This document shows, piece by piece, positions 1 to 13,406 of a DNA stretch of 64,000 bases; the stretch's first letter is position 1, and the number at the start of each line of letters is the position of its first letter. A model generated the notes under the pieces. The model searched no databases. It was not told the DNA's origin and saw only the letters and a list, made by a program, of their open reading frames with translations. Source of the stretch: Capronia americana (taxonomy: Eukaryota; Ascomycota; Eurotiomycetes; Chaetothyriales; Herpotrichiellaceae); contig JADWQD010000002.1 in NCBI GenBank assembly GCA_016110215.1, positions 1,798,001 to 1,862,000 on the forward strand, written 5' to 3'. The position numbers and the translations under genes were made by a program.

Positions 1-3000
1 GATGACCCAACGGCCGTGGCTTTATGTCTCGACGGGACGACTTGAAGCTTTCGCAGTCGGCTTGTTATCTTCCAGACTCGCCCAGATGGTTCGAAGCAAT
101 TCATAAGCCCGAAGGGTTTTTCGAGTTTGACTCAACAGACGACCATTCCGAGACGTCGACCGAGCGTCTCTCATGATAGCATCTGCTAAACCCCGTCGCC
201 AAATCCAGCAAAACGCACGCAGGAGAGAAGGAAAGCAGAAAGGTAAAAGCTTATGCACGGCCACACGGCCCTCCGTTCCCCCCGGGTGCCTTTGCCGGAG
301 AGTATTCCATATACTCGGTACAGTATCTATGGACAAAGCCTAACCTGATTAGAATCCCAGCCTGCGCCCTCCCCACCGGCCTACCACTCTCTTTGTTCCT
401 GGTCGCGCATACTGTCTTCATGGCGGTCTTGGATTTACACATGGTTTCGGCGAGAAGCAGTGTATGCCTCCAGATCCAGGTCTCTGGGGAAAACTCTGTC
501 CCTTATTGACTTTGTACCGGTCTCTCATACCAGCCTGAAACCCCCGGAATCTCCCATTCGCTTGCAAGTGCCCCAACAACGGTATCTGCGACCCCCTTGC
601 TCACGCTGATGGTACCAACGCGCACTTATTTCTCGTCGTGGCTTCTTGAGCTTTATCTGAATCGGCCGGGTAGCAGAAGATATCGACTACCCTACAGTGA
701 CAATGCTCGGAGTCGAAATGAACACCTCACACTGCATCTTCATGCTGATTTCCGCGGCCTGCACCCTACGAAGTTCTCGGGACCGATATGAATTTCTCCC
801 GGCCACCCTTTCTCACCCACTTGGACTGTGACAAGTTGATTCCGATGCTAACGAGATCATGATAGCAGCATAATACCGGTTCGACCTTTGACATACACAT
901 GCGAGTCACACGCGCTCCATCGAGCCGAACCTGTCCACCTCTATATCTGCAAGCGTACATCCAATTACGCTGTTGACCTATTATATCCAGACACACAATG
1001 ATGCGGATCACAAAGATCGAAGTGAGACTGGAAGGAAGCTCCATGGATGCGCACGCACGTCACTGCAGCGCTGGGCCGTTATGTTCGTCATGCACATCCC
1101 TCTTTGACTGACGACTACATTTGGCCAGGTAGTGTCGTTGTACAGGCACAGAACAAGCACTTGAGGTGGTGGGGGTTACTCAGACAAATGCAGCGAGTAC
1201 AGGTTCTTGGACAAGTCGTCAGCCGCCAGAAAGATCTCTTGAGCATTTCCACATTCGAAAGGTCGAAGATCTGTCCCGTAAGCGCCTATTCGCCCAAGTC
1301 TTCAACACGAGTCATCCTTGCTTCACAGAGACTCATCGCGTGGTTACGCTCGCGAAGTATTGTGATGAGGTTGATTGTTGGAAGTCGGAATAGGAAGAAC
1401 TTTCTGCTTCGAATTTGGTGTCGGCAGCAGATACTATGCAATCCTATGAGGCTTCCTCCCTCGAATTGGATCAAAATCACCAACTCGTCAAGCTCGTTGT
1501 CCTACTCTTTCCACTGTTTGGGAAGTATATGTCGGATAATCAGTATTTCCGGTTTCCGGGACGAGTGAGTTCCGCCATATGTTGGTGGTCTTCACTTTGC
1601 TCTTAACCTCACGGCGGCATTCGATAAAGGGGATGACGATAATGGTCTCTCAGGCGATTTGCTATACAAGATTGTGAAGGTTTGTGCAAATGTTGACCCA
1701 AGCCACGGACGACGTTGCCGGAGCATGATCTTGTGTTTACATTGCTTGGGCACTCGTTCTAACATGGTTGAAATATCCGGACCTGCTCATCACATAGGAT
1801 TACTTCTCGAGGCGGGAAAATCAGGACGTACAGGCCGCGGAGAAGGAGGACAGACCCGCATAAACTTGGTAGATCAGATTCTACCTGTGTCCTTCGCGCG
1901 GCATGTGTCTTCAGCTCGCTGTTCTCCCCCAGGGCGATGAGAGTCATGCGAAATGAGAACGCTCGACTCACCTCCGGCAACGATGCAGGTGCCGCTAGTA
2001 TCTGCGTAGAGTATTTCGCTATTCTCGCGGCTGCTCCTGTCAACGTAGGGACAGCATGGTTGACTCGGGTGCTTCTAACAATGAGGCCTCTGCTTTTGGC
2101 CCCCCTTTCTCGTTCTCCGACCGCGAATCTCACGCCCGGGGGCTATTAGTACACAGCAACAAGGATGCCTCCCTTTCAGCGAACCATATCCCGCGACACG
2201 AAGCCAACTGGACGCTGGCACTTGGATTCCGCGAATCTCTCGCTACGGGCTCGTTGCAGGGGCCAGCACGTCACAGTCCTCGGTCACGGCCATCTTATCA
2301 GCCTTCCACAATAGCCCGACGGGAAGCCAACACTAGGATTCGACTTCCTCATTTGGTGTCTTCTGCGTCGGCGTTTCCAGGCTCATCAGTCAGTCCGTCC
2401 AACCCAATGCTTCGCAACCGATGAAAGCGGGTTGAATCGAGGATCAGAACCCATTGGTTTGCAGCAGTCTCAAAAGGAACCCTGCACTTGACGCTTGATG
2501 TCCGATGATCGTTGATTGATGACGAGTACATTCTTTTGTTTTTCCCGCGTCTCCAAAGTCCAGAGTTCACCAGTCACATTTTGACTGTCGATCTGTGGCG
2601 TCACAAGGCAAACCTGGAACGTGGAAATAGTATCCGTGTCCAAGTCTGCTGATAGATCGTCTGGCAAAGATTTCCCGCATACGAGAAGATTGTTTGCCGG
2701 ATACAGAACTTCCCTGTCGCGGCAGTAGATTTTGCGGCTGTAGATTCCAGCGAGTTGGTCGTCGTGGTTGAAATGGTCGTCCGAGCAGGGGCGCTTTCAC
2801 CTGGGAAGCCAGCAAAGAAGAGGACACAAGATTCAGCGCAGTTGCTGGCTTGATTCATCCTCAACAAACAACGATTAGACATGCGTGATCAGTAAAGAAT
2901 GAGCCTCCTTTGGCATTCGCCTCCAGCAAGCACAACTGAGTTCTGAATCCCGAGTTCTGACGCAGACGACCGGAAAGGGGACCCTGATCTCAAAGGTTTC

Positions 3001-5018
3001 GATAAGCCACGGTTGAAAGAAACGGACGAGCACGAACGAATATCCTACGAGTACATGTGCTGCGCTGTGCTGTGCCGTGCTGTACTAGCGATGTGTTTGT
3101 TTCGAACCCTCCTCTCTACAAGTAGTTTAGGCCAAGAAGCGGGTTCTGCCCAAAATCCCATCCTCGACAACATGGCCTTCTTCTGTTCTCCCCTTTTGCA
3201 ACTTCGTGGAGTTAGTATCCGGCTGGCCAGGCGGCAGATGCAAGGATTGCTGCTATCCACCCACACCTACACAGTACACTGTACACGGCACAGCTCGCGT
3301 AACGTAAGTTTCTGTACGAGTACCGTTCCCAGTGCGTCCTGGAAGGAGACGAGTAGTCGTAGTGTGGGTTCACCATGGCGCTTTGGGTTCCCCCTCTCCT
3401 CTCTGTGGTTGCAGATGTATTTCCCCGTCGACATGATTGGTCGTGCACACGTCATGTCGGCGGCGAGCTACCGATATCGTTGCGATCTGCTGCTACGAAT
3501 CCCTCGTATTAACTCGGTACTCGTACTTTAACCCAGTACATATTCGTATTTCGTGCTGGGGGGGGCCACCCACCTGATTCCTCGTCCTGGTGTGTGAGAT
3601 CACAACCCATTCTTCTGCCCTTTGGCCATTCACTACGAGTACTACGAGGACTGCTACGCGCACGCGCACGCCCAGCACAGATCCTCAGAGGATGACGAAG
3701 AGGCGAGACTGCGTACTCGGTACTCGTACTTTTTGTACTGGCTCCTGCATGGGTAGATCTCGTACTCGTTCATACTCGTTCATACAAATATTACGCAGTA
3801 ACTCGCAACGCACCACTTTGGATGCAAGCGGATAGGATAAGCGAGCCACTACGGAAACAAGGACATTGTCCATCGACCGGGTCCTCCGCACGAGGTAGCA
3901 AGAGCAGCTTGGCACCGAATGCTGTAGAATCCCATCGAATGCCTCCATCGTAGATCCCTGGCCGAAGATCAATTCTGCGTCGCCGGATCTGGCGTCGTGC
4001 GGTTCCTCGACAGTTAATGAGCTCCGAGCTACGAAGCTACGAAGCTGTGAATGACGCGTGTAATTTTGTGTATCGACGCGGTACGCGTAATGGCTGGAAA
4101 TTTTCATGGGTACGCTGGCGAGCTCTGATATTTATCTCAACTTGGACTCATTCCACTCAACCACCCAAAACCATAGGGGTGGCTATGACTGTAACGGGTG
4201 TGATGTGTGCTATTATTCGACCACTTGGTCCCCGTGCAAGACACTTTCAACCTGGGATTAGCCTTCGTTTACGGTCTCTTTGGGCATAAGTTCATGTGAT
4301 AGTCGTGCCATCGGCCGAGAGCAACATTCAACAAGCAGGTTGGATTTTCATACCCCTCGCCAGTACGAGTACTCGTGCTGTCCTATCAAAATCTTGCACG
4401 ATTTGGGGTGCAATCCTTCTCGATCCTTGATGGCCAATCCTGCCCTGTCGCGTGGCTGACACTATGGGTGCATTCAAACGCTGTCCGGGTGCAATTTCCA
4501 GGCTGTATTCCCACTGTCATTCGCCCGATCACCGTCCTCAGACACGCTTCCCACAACCCTTGCAAACAGTTGAATTGCCGGTCCTCCCGAGGTCGACATC
4601 AAGTGAGCATCGCAGCGGTAACTGTAGACCTTGTCCCGGTACTCGTATGATTTCAGTCCCGTTGTGACTTCATCGCGCGGTGCCATTCCATGTAGCAGAG
4701 TTTGATATTCTTTCCCTGCAGGCGTGTAGATAACGGAGTTGGGCTCTCCATGACCTCATGTTGACCACGACACCACCCAAGGCCTACAGAATTCAACTTT
4801 TGTCTGGCGGTTTTCGCCACGGAGTCGTCTGGGCGTGTCGCGCCGTGGCTGTGTCGCTCGAAATTGAGACGTCTGACGGATCACCTCATCCAAAGGCAGC
4901 AGCCTGCAGCATCAATGTGGTTCGACTCGCCCGACGACTTGGAGCCCTAGCTATTCATACACCTTATTGGACCAGATTGCATCTTTTATGAAGTTTGTTA
5001 AATATCCGAATGCCCAGC
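1..5018. other. Gene-poor stretch, no supported gene
   Basis: No reading frame here shows a recognisable domain, and no set of frames could be joined by plausible splice sites. Several short overlapping frames occur on both strands, as expected by chance. The stretch holds four perfect copies of the 10-mer GTACGAGTAC or its reverse complement, at 3314, 3517, 3720 and 4363. It also holds GT/GC-rich simple sequence near 3060-3090. It could be a long regulatory region or old degraded sequence. Confidence 0.5.
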
Positions 5019-5674
5019 TCACGACATCTGCCTATCCTGGGTGGGTGTCTTGGCTGAGCCCGGATGCGTAGCCGCAGAGCTTGTGTCAGTGTCGACCTCC
5101 GACCCGAGACTGCTCTCCTTGGGAACGAAGCCGCCGGGCATCATTTGCAACTGAGATGGTGAAGGCAGCTCGGGACCCCCGTCGATAACGAAGTCAATCT
5201 TATCGAAAGCCTGCTGAATCGCCATATTGGCTCGACACTCGTTTCGGACGTGGGCGGCGAGTTGAGACAGGTCGACATCTGAGCGAATGGCTCGGATGAG
5301 GTCTTCGGTGGCGCTGAAGCCGCCAGCTCTGATGGTCGCGATGATTCCTCCCAGTAGCTGCTGATGCTTTTCAAGATCGAGTTGCTTGTCGGCGAGCTCT
5401 TGGACGTTCCGTTGGTTGGCGATTTTGCGACGCTGGTCGGAACTGGCATCGTAGATGCAGAGACTTCTCCTCGTCGCACACGCCTCGCAGGGGTTGCCGC
5501 CGGTACACTGCATCTCGTTAGCAATTCCACAGGCTAAATATACACTGTTCTTGCCTTTGTTTTCCGCTGCTTGCAGGCACTACATGCTGTAGAGATCTTG
5601 CGAGGGCGTTGGGAAGAGGATGGCTCATACGGGCCCTCGGCCTGAATTGGCCGCGGGGCTAACGGATGCGACAT
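5019..5674 (-). CDS. Small Zn(II)2Cys6 transcription factor
   Basis: The inferred coding exons are 5674-5555 and 5507-5019 (minus), giving about 202 residues. Exon 1 starts at an ATG and ends with CSACKQRKTK; exon 2 opens with CTGGNPCEACATRRSLC. Joined, they give the Cys spacing C-x2-C-x6-C-x5-C-x2-C-x6-C of the fungal Gal4-type DNA-binding cluster at residues 31-57. The 47-nt intron between them starts with GC (GCAAGA) rather than GT and has a GCTAAC branch site and a CAG acceptor. After the cluster come a basic linker and a helical segment that could dimerise (about residues 65-130), then an acidic Ser/Thr tail. The protein lacks the long middle homology region of full-size family members, so it is a short version. 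Targets are unknown. The zinc cluster is clear; the gene model is inferred. Confidence 0.85.
5508..5554 (-). other. GC-AG intron within the zinc-cluster coding region
   Basis: On the minus strand the donor reads AAG|GCAAGA and the acceptor GATGCAG|TGT, with GCTAAC about 13 nt before the acceptor. Removing exactly this segment keeps the frame and restores the canonical six-cysteine spacing. A nearby GT donor would add residues inside the cluster and break that spacing. GC-AG introns are a known minor class in fungi. Confidence 0.75.
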
Positions 5675-8374
5675 GAAAAGAAGGAGTACTTGCACGAATT
5701 CATCTGGTATGCCGCGGATTTTGTCGAGGTTGCGCGAGTCGTGGCCAGAACAAAGTCGGGGGACGCTGCATGCTACCAGTCCGAGGCCATGTCAGAGTGG
5801 TGACTGGACTCTTTATGGTTGTAGTGCTCGACTTCAGTGGTAAGATAATGCGCTGATCGTAGTGTAGGCACTAGAAAACAGTTGGCAGCAAATAAGGCAG
5901 AGGGTGGCGGATGAGTTATCCGACCGAATTCAGTGGCTGTTGGAGGGACTGACCGGGAATTCTAGCTAGGAGGCGCTGCTCGGGGGAATACTGCAACCAT
6001 ATTATATTCAATGGCAACGCGCAGTTTGTGGAGGCTTGCTGAAAAGATCTTGCAAACCCAGCCCACCGGGGAGGTCTTTCTGTTGCATCAACGTCCGCGG
6101 ACCGCTCCTACTTGTTCAAGCCTGCGGCGGTCGCGACAGGCATACGACAAAGCTCGAGAAGGAGTGGTCGACAGACGGTGGGTGGTATGGCAATTCACGA
6201 CGCAGCTATACAGCAAGTGAGGGTGCTTTTGCGTCTGGGAGCAAGCGTGTGGCCCGCCGCTTCTCTGGCAGGGAGCCTGCGGGAAGCCGATGCCTGGTGG
6301 TTCTGGTTAACCGACGGCCCATGACGCTGGGTCCTGCCCGGTAATCTCCTCCGGGCTCGGCGGTCGCTCGAGCCTCTGCCACCCAAGATGCAAAACTTCA
6401 CACAATACCATCTGCGAACCTGCCTTAAAAGGTACAGAAGCGGGTACATCTCCGAGTTTTCGCGTCGGTGATGCTGCACAAAGGCCAAAGGCCCCGTTTT
6501 CCCACATCGTAAGTGGATGTCATCCGGGTGCTTGATACAACTTTCAGGGCCATGCGGCGACCACAACCACACGCTTTCATACTTGTACTTCTATTCATGG
6601 TCATGAAGCGCCGCTTTCGTTGCCGGCGCACACTCGTCGGACTGAAGACGGAAGCGGGAATACTCGAGGACGGACACCAAGGACAGCAGATTATTTGAGG
6701 CTCTAAATGCACATACGGATCGAGTCTTTCGCGACGCTAGTTGACTGAAACTTGCTGCCTTTGCTTCCAGGCTTTAACATACCTTATTGCCGGCCCATCA
6801 CGTGACGGATGGCCATATGCGAGCCAATGCGAAGAGTGACAATTGAAGTTCTCTGCCAATGTGGGAATTCAGGACTTGACAGCTCATTTGCAGATACGAA
6901 GGGTCTACCGCTTCGATAACTTCCTCAAACTCTTCCCTCTCTCCTGCAGACCAGACTGAGGCTTGGCGGTGTCTGTGGTAAGAGGTGGGCAGAATCATGG
7001 CAAAGTCAGTCAACACCGATAGCCAAACCCGGCAACACCACCGAAATGAGACCATATCATTTGGAGATCTTGTGCAAAGTCTTCTGCGGTCGGCTCATCT
7101 GTGTTGCGTGAAATCGCTCCAATGGTGAAGGGGGGCGTATCCCGCTATGGGACAAATTCTGGCATGTTTTCTCCATCCAGCCTCCAGCAATTGCAAAAAA
7201 GTCCCTTCTCCCGTAATTGAATAATATTGAGATGGAATATAGCGATTTTTGTTTGGCCGATAAGCTTTTCATCAAGGGGAGCCTTACAGAGATTCACTCG
7301 CATACGGAGTACATGCACCACCTGCCTTCCCGTGTTGCTTGCGGGCATTGTGTCCAGTCCGTTGAGATCGCGCACACCAAAGTGACCCATCTGAAGGTAG
7401 GTCTGCTCACGATCTGAGTCATCAATTCCTGTCTGGCACAGCCTTGATCATCGTGATGTATAAATTGCTCCGGACTTTGACAGTGATAAGTGAAAAAGGT
7501 TTCCAGTGGGCCAAGTGGAAGGTGATATCACTTGGCACATTTCGAAGACGAATTTGCTCAACCAGCTGGCGTATTGGAGCAAACGCTTCTTTCGGACCAT
7601 AGATGGAGAAATTCTGCGGTAAGTGGTTGTATACCAGGAAGGAACCTCGATCCAAGCTCTCCGACGACTCGGTTTCATAATGTTTCCCACAAGAGCACCA
7701 CGCCGTCTGATTGGGGTGGAGGTTCGGTTTCGAACGATAAGCAAAAGGGTCAAGGGACAGATGTATTTGATCATGATACCTGCACGGCGCTTGCGGACTC
7801 TACGATAGCATGCGATATGGCAATGAATCCCCACTCGCAGCTTCCGACAGCATCGAGGACAGGACCATGTCACTTTGATCTCGTTCACTGGGGTTTATTA
7901 GTTCTAGGGACATATCCTCGATTCGGGTCAACTTGCAAGAGAAATCCCAAATTGCAACATCAGCACAGCACTCAACTCTTGCGGTGCTTCTCAACCACTG
8001 CCGGATAGAAGCACCATGTGTCAATTTGCTAACACCGGCATGTTGACCCTCGCAATACCATCTTGCTCTCGGAACTGGTATGGTGGAGACATCGGAATGC
8101 ACTGTGTAGAAAGCAGAGGACGTCAACAAAACCGTCGAACTGGGCAGTCACCGGTCTCTGAAACAAGACGTGGAAAGGTAACAAACCGAGCAAACATGAT
8201 CATTATGCCAAGACCGGAAAAGTTCCCCCTCACAGAAAAAAATCATCGGAACGGCACTGATTTGGAAAGGCGCGAAGTGTAGCCTGGGACTGCGCTGGAA
8301 ATTCTTTCTGCGTTACGTTGGTTCGCACTACATTGTCTATTGTATTTGTACATTACCTGTCGGTGTCCTGCGAC
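5675..8374. other. Spacer between the Zn2Cys6 gene and Kap123
   Basis: The proximal part is the upstream region of the minus-strand Zn2Cys6 gene and the distal part that of Kap123. A possible decayed gene on the minus strand (about 6798-7799) is listed separately. One copy of TACGGAGTAC lies at 7303. Nothing else could be supported. Confidence 0.5.
6798..7799 (-). pseudogene. Possible frameshifted gene remnant, unidentified
   Basis: On the minus strand one frame is open from 7799 to its stop at 7422 (about 125 codons) although it lacks a good ATG. It contains protein-like segments such as IYGPKEAFAPIRQLVEQIRL. A second frame overlaps its end and carries on with YLQMGHFGVRDLNGL to about 7145. 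A third frame follows with EEFEEVIEAVDPSYLQM and stops at 6798. The coding-looking signal moves through all three frames, which fits a decayed gene better than an intact one. No good GT-AG introns join the pieces; one possible short intron near 7430 has a weak donor. I do not recognise the family. The whole call could be chance open frames. Confidence 0.25.
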
Positions 8375-11300
8375 ATGGACCAACAAAAGTTCCTGGAGCA
8401 GCTCTCCATTGTCCTCGATCCGAAGAAAGGCAATGTCAAGACAGCCACGGCTGTGCTGCAGAATGAATTCTACAAGCAGCCGGATTCTGTCCTTGCCCTC
8501 ATTCACCTTGCCATTTCACATGAAAGCCCCGACCTGAGACAACTGGCCGCGACTCAAGTAAAGCCATTGGTGTCAAAACACTGGGCTAAAATTGCCAGCA
8601 ACCAACGCCAACAGGCAAGATCACAACTCTTCCAAGCAACCCTCGCCGAGTCCTCGTCTCTCGTCCGACATTCTCAGTCCCGTGTCATCAGCAGCATAGC
8701 GAAAATCGATCTCGACGATGGCGAATGGCCTGAGCTGCCGGGCATGCTCCAGCAGGCTGCCACCAGTTCCAAAGCCGCCGAGCGTGCGGTTGGTGTCTAC
8801 GTTCTTTACAGCATCCTCGAGACTATGGGAGATGGCTTCAGTTCCAAATTCAAAGAGCTTTTTGCACTTTTCGCCAACACCATTAAAGACCCCGAGAGTC
8901 TTGAAGTCAGAGTGAACACCCTGCTGGCTGTCTCTAAGATGGCGCTCGTCCTTGATACCGAAGAAGATCAAGCCGCAGTCAAGGCCTTCCAGAACATCTT
9001 CCCTTCGATGGTCGCCGTCCTGAAAGACTCGATCGACTCGGGCAAAGAGGATCAGATCATGCTCGCATTTGAAGTCTTCAACACCCTGCTGACCGCGGAT
9101 TTTGAATTGATGACCAAGCACTTCAAAGACCTGGTCATGTTCATGAACGAAATTGCAACCAACACCAACCTGTCCGACGATACAAGATCCCAGGCCATCA
9201 GTTTCTTGATGCAGTGTGTCATCTACAGACGACTCCGTATCCAGGGTCTGAAGCTGGGCGAACACCTGGTCAAGAGCATGTTGCAAATAGTCACAGAAAT
9301 TGATGATGCCTCTGCAGATGAGGATGATATCACTCCTGCTCGCTCAGCCCTGGGCTTGATTGACACCATGGCTCAGAGTCTTCCGTCGAACCAAGTCGTC
9401 GTCCCCTTGCTGAATGCCTTACCTCAATATTCCAAGAGTCCGCATCCCGAGCAACGACAGGCCGGTATCTTGGCCCTTGGTATGGTGGTTGAAGGGGCCC
9501 CAGATTTTCTCAGCACCCAGTTGTCTTCAGTCTTGCCAATTCTCTTCAGACTTCTCGAGGACTCGGAGGTTACTGTGAGACAGGCCGCCTTGCAGACGAC
9601 GGCCAGACTCGCCGATGATATGCCTGATGACATAGGCAAGGAACATGAGAAGCTGATGCCGCTCCTCATTCAGAATTTAACGTTAGCTATGAGTGCCTAC
9701 ACTGGCGAGGAGGAAGGCCCCAATGTTGACATCATGAAGTCTGCGACAAGCGCAGTCGATGCAGTCATTGACGGAATGGATGCAGAGCATGCCGTGGCAT
9801 ACTTGGATAAGCTGGCAAAGCTGCTACAACGCTTATTCCAGCATCCCGACTTCAAGATTAAGGCTCTCGCCGCCGGCGCCTTAGGCTCATTAGCCTCCAC
9901 TGTCGAAGCACCATTCCTGCCGTACCTCCCCGACTCCATGCATGCCATGCAAGAGTACATCACAAAGAAGGAGAGCGAAGAAGAACTTAATCTTCGTGCT
10001 AGCTGCACCGATGCCATGGGTGAGATGGCTGTCGCTGTTGGACCGGCCGAGTTCAAAGATTTCGTCCAGCCACTCATGCAAACCAGCGGAGAGGCGTTGC
10101 AACTCGACCACTCGAGACTCAAAGAAAGCACATACATCTTGTGGGGTTCTCTGGCAAAAGTGTACGAAGAAGATTTCGCCCCTTTCCTGGATGGAGTCGT
10201 GAAGGGCCTCTTTGACTGCATCGACCAGGAAGAAGCCGACCTCGAGGTTGAACTTGGTGACAGCGCGAAGGACCTCCTCGGCAAGGAGGTCACCATCGCA
10301 GGGAGGAAGGTAAAGGTCGCTGCCGCAGACTCTGACGATGAGGACGACATCGAGGATGTCGAGATCGATGAGGACGATGACAGTGATTGGGGTGATCTGG
10401 CAACCGTCACCCCAATTGCCCTTGAGAAGGAGATCGCCATTGAGGTTATCGGCGACGTCGTCTCCAACACCAAAAAGGCGTATCTGCCGTACTTCGAGAA
10501 AACAATCGAGAAGCTCCTACCTCTCGCAGAACATAGCTACGAGAACGTCCGCAAGGCGACAATCAGCACTCTACACCGTGCATATGCCGCACTCTATGAC
10601 ATCTCCGAAGAGTCGGGTCAGCTCCAGAAATGGAAGCCTGGTCTGCCACTCTCGGTCGAACCGACACAGGAGTTGAAGAAGCTTGGAGAGGTGTTGATGG
10701 CTGCGACGTTGAACGTCTGGCCCGAGGAAGATGACGCGTAAGTTTACCTTCCATGTGTCTGTTCGACTCACAATTCTCGTCACATGATGAAGCATTTTCG
10801 TTAACCCAGCTCACTCTGACACCCAAGTGGTGCATGAGGTGAAAACGATCTTCAACCCTCTGATAACACATCCCAACTTTGCACTCTGTTCGGCATTTTG
10901 TTGTATTGAAAATCCAAGCTGACTCGGGGACGCAGTGCCACTGTCACGGAAATCTCAAGAGCCGTGTCAGAAAACCTCAAGATGACTGGTCCTTCACTCC
11001 TCTCCTACCCTGACGTCCTCACCAAAATTGTCCAGACCGTCACCGACCTCATCACCAAGAAACACGCATGTCAAATCGACATGGCGGAAGGAGAAGTAGA
11101 CGATGAAGATGTGGAATCCACAGAAATGGAATGGCTTGTTGTTGATAGTGCCATGGACGTCATTTCAGGCCTCGCGGCTGCTCTAGGCCCTACCTTCGGC
11201 GAACTCTGGAAGATCTTTGAAAAGCAAGTCCTGCGATACGCGAGCGGTGGCGAAGCCTTGGGTCGTGCGTCGGCCTGTGGCGTCCTCGCCGAGATCATCA

Positions 11301-11824
11301 CGGGCATGGAAGGCGCAGTCACACCCTACACAGCACAAATGATGAACGTCCTTCTCAAGCGTCTCAGCGATGAAGATCCCCAGACGAAATCTAACGCCGC
11401 ATACGCTGTCGGCCGGCTCGTCGAGAAATCCCAAGACGACGCCACCATCGTCAAGGCCTATCCTCAGATCCTTTCGAAACTTGAATCAATCCTACGCATC
11501 ACTGAATGCCGCTGTCAGGACAACGGAGCAGGTTGCGTGTCACGATTGATTCTCAAGCACAAGGACAAAGTGCCGGTTCAGCAGGTTCTGCCTGCTCTTG
11601 TCGACAGCGGTATCTTGCCCCTGAAGGAAGACTACCAAGAGAATGAGCCCCTGTGGACCATGATCGTGCAACTCTATCGCGACCAAGATCAGACCATTCA
11701 GTCACTCACTCCTAAACTGGCGCCCATCATGATCAGTGTGCTCGGCGAGCCAGTGGAGCAGTTGACTGACGAGGTCCGAGAGCAGGTGCAGGCGCTGGTG
11801 GAGCACTTGAAGAGTATGCACTAG
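8375..11824 (+). CDS. kap123: Importin beta family karyopherin Kap123 / importin-4
   Basis: The exons are 8375-10737 and 10936-11824, with a 198-nt GT-AG intron (CTGAC branch site at 10919) and a codon split GC|T. The product is 1,083 residues, the usual size for Kap123. The start MDQQKFLEQLSIVL matches the family N-terminus; the upstream frame begins only at a TTG. The protein is a run of HEAT repeats, including LRQLAATQVKPLVSKHW near residues 52-70. An acidic loop rich in D and E sits around residues 652-680, as expected for Ran-coupled cargo release. Family role: nuclear import of ribosomal proteins and histones H3/H4 through the pore in exchange for RanGTP. It stands alone, with no close neighbour on either side. 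Confidence 0.96.
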
Positions 11825-12480
11825 CGATGGACACGACGGCTTCCCTTGAGTCAGACATGAGCAGGGGTACACGATACCCATAAGAGTCGCGGGGCGGGGC
11901 ACAACGACACTGGATGATGGGATGAATGGTACGATAGGTGAGACGACGGGATGATGGGGACAGTCTCTTGGATGCGTCACGACTAATGAACGAATGTCCC
12001 CAGCATTGTCGAATCATGGTTGGTCAATTGACTGACAGGACACCCATAGACGGATGATGATGACACTTGCCTGCGATTCAAGCACCCGAGATACCACACT
12101 TAGATACGTAGCTAGTCCTCGCTCAGCATGAGAGTAATTGCAGTCGCAATTGCAGTTGTAAATGGAAACGCCAGATTAGATTCCGCTTGCACAAGGCTGA
12201 ACACGACAACCTCTTGTACCTCTACATCAACTGCATAGCACGCAGAACTATGACATGTGGTATCCGGACTCGTCCGCCGTCCCAAAACATCTTTGACACA
12301 GGAACTTCCGCATTCAGCAGCTCAGCTCGATGGCACCGCGGGGCCTCACAAGTCGGGCGCACCAACCCAATCAACCCCTCATCAGGCTGAACCGGCAGCC
12401 CACGCGACCTTGATACGAACAACCAAGTACGGGTCAAATCAAACTTATGTACAGTGTACGTACGTGGTTGAGATACGAGC

Positions 12481-12508
12481 CACCATCACCATCACCATCA
12501 CCATCACC
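12481..12508. repeat. CACCAT microsatellite
   Basis: Four copies of CACCAT followed by CACC, uninterrupted. It lies in non-coding sequence about 660 bp downstream of the Kap123 stop. Confidence 0.9.
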
Positions 12509-13406
12509 GGTGCCCAGCGGTCCAGCTAGTGACACATCAGGCGCGGCACGCTGCATGCCTGCTGCATACTTATGTGGTACTACCAACTGCAACTAAGGCA
12601 TGCAAATGCAAGTGCAACGACCAAGGATGTTAGTCTGGAACGGGAGAACACGAAACATCAACGGCGGTCGAATGACGCCCTTTGGTTGTCCCTCCTTTCG
12701 TTTGCCCGACTTGTATGTTGTCTTGTCTGCTTCGTCCAGGCCTGCTTGATGCATGGGTCAATGGTGTACAACATGGGGGACGGAACACCGCGTCTACAGT
12801 GGTGGGACGGGATCCCACTTCTCCCCCTCAACAAGTCGGAGTTGGGCAAAACTTACAAGGAGTAACAGTGCGAGTACGAGCAGACGGTTTTCGTTGGTTG
12901 ACTCACACATTCCTAATCGCCAGGCCAGGCCAGGCGCACTGCTTCTGGGTTTGAAAACTTAAAAGCACTCAATCGAGAGTTACACGGTTGGCAGCAGGCA
13001 GAGACTCGCGCCTCGACCGACCGCCTGCGGATCTTGCGTTTGGAATCAATGATGCCCATTTAATCATTAACCATTCATACACCCATGTCATTACTTCATT
13101 CTGCCTGCCTCGTCTTGGCCCGACACCTTGTGCATACGCTATGCTTTGGCTCTCCAACTTCGACTTCTTTCTTCCTATCATTTCCCGAACATATCTGCAA
13201 ACCCTTCAAGTAGATGTGACCAAAACGCCGGCACATAGTCTCCTCGCCGTCCAACGCCGTCCATTGCTTACCAAAACACAGAGTCCTCTTCCTCGTCTTG
13301 TGGGTATCGTTCTCCTTGTAAGTCGTGCTCGTGTGGTGCCCTCGCTCAAATAGCTGTCATATCTTCATCAATGTCTCGTCTTCGCTTCCACCCTTCGTCG
13401 CCTAGA

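Noticed and set aside
1047..1606. Overlapping plus frames, one of 173 codons and one of about 147 codons broken by a single TAG
   Set aside because: Two different frames are open over the same bases and neither shows a family motif or consistent splice sites. Not enough to call a gene or pseudogene.
3095..3130. B-box-like GGGTTCGAAAC on the minus strand, possible tRNA
   Set aside because: The flanking bases do not form a T-arm stem and no acceptor or anticodon arm could be folded.
1..8374. Transposon remnant or RIP-mutated repeat
   Set aside because: No terminal repeats, transposase or reverse-transcriptase motifs, and no obvious AT-rich skew by eye. A repeat-library search would be needed to decide.
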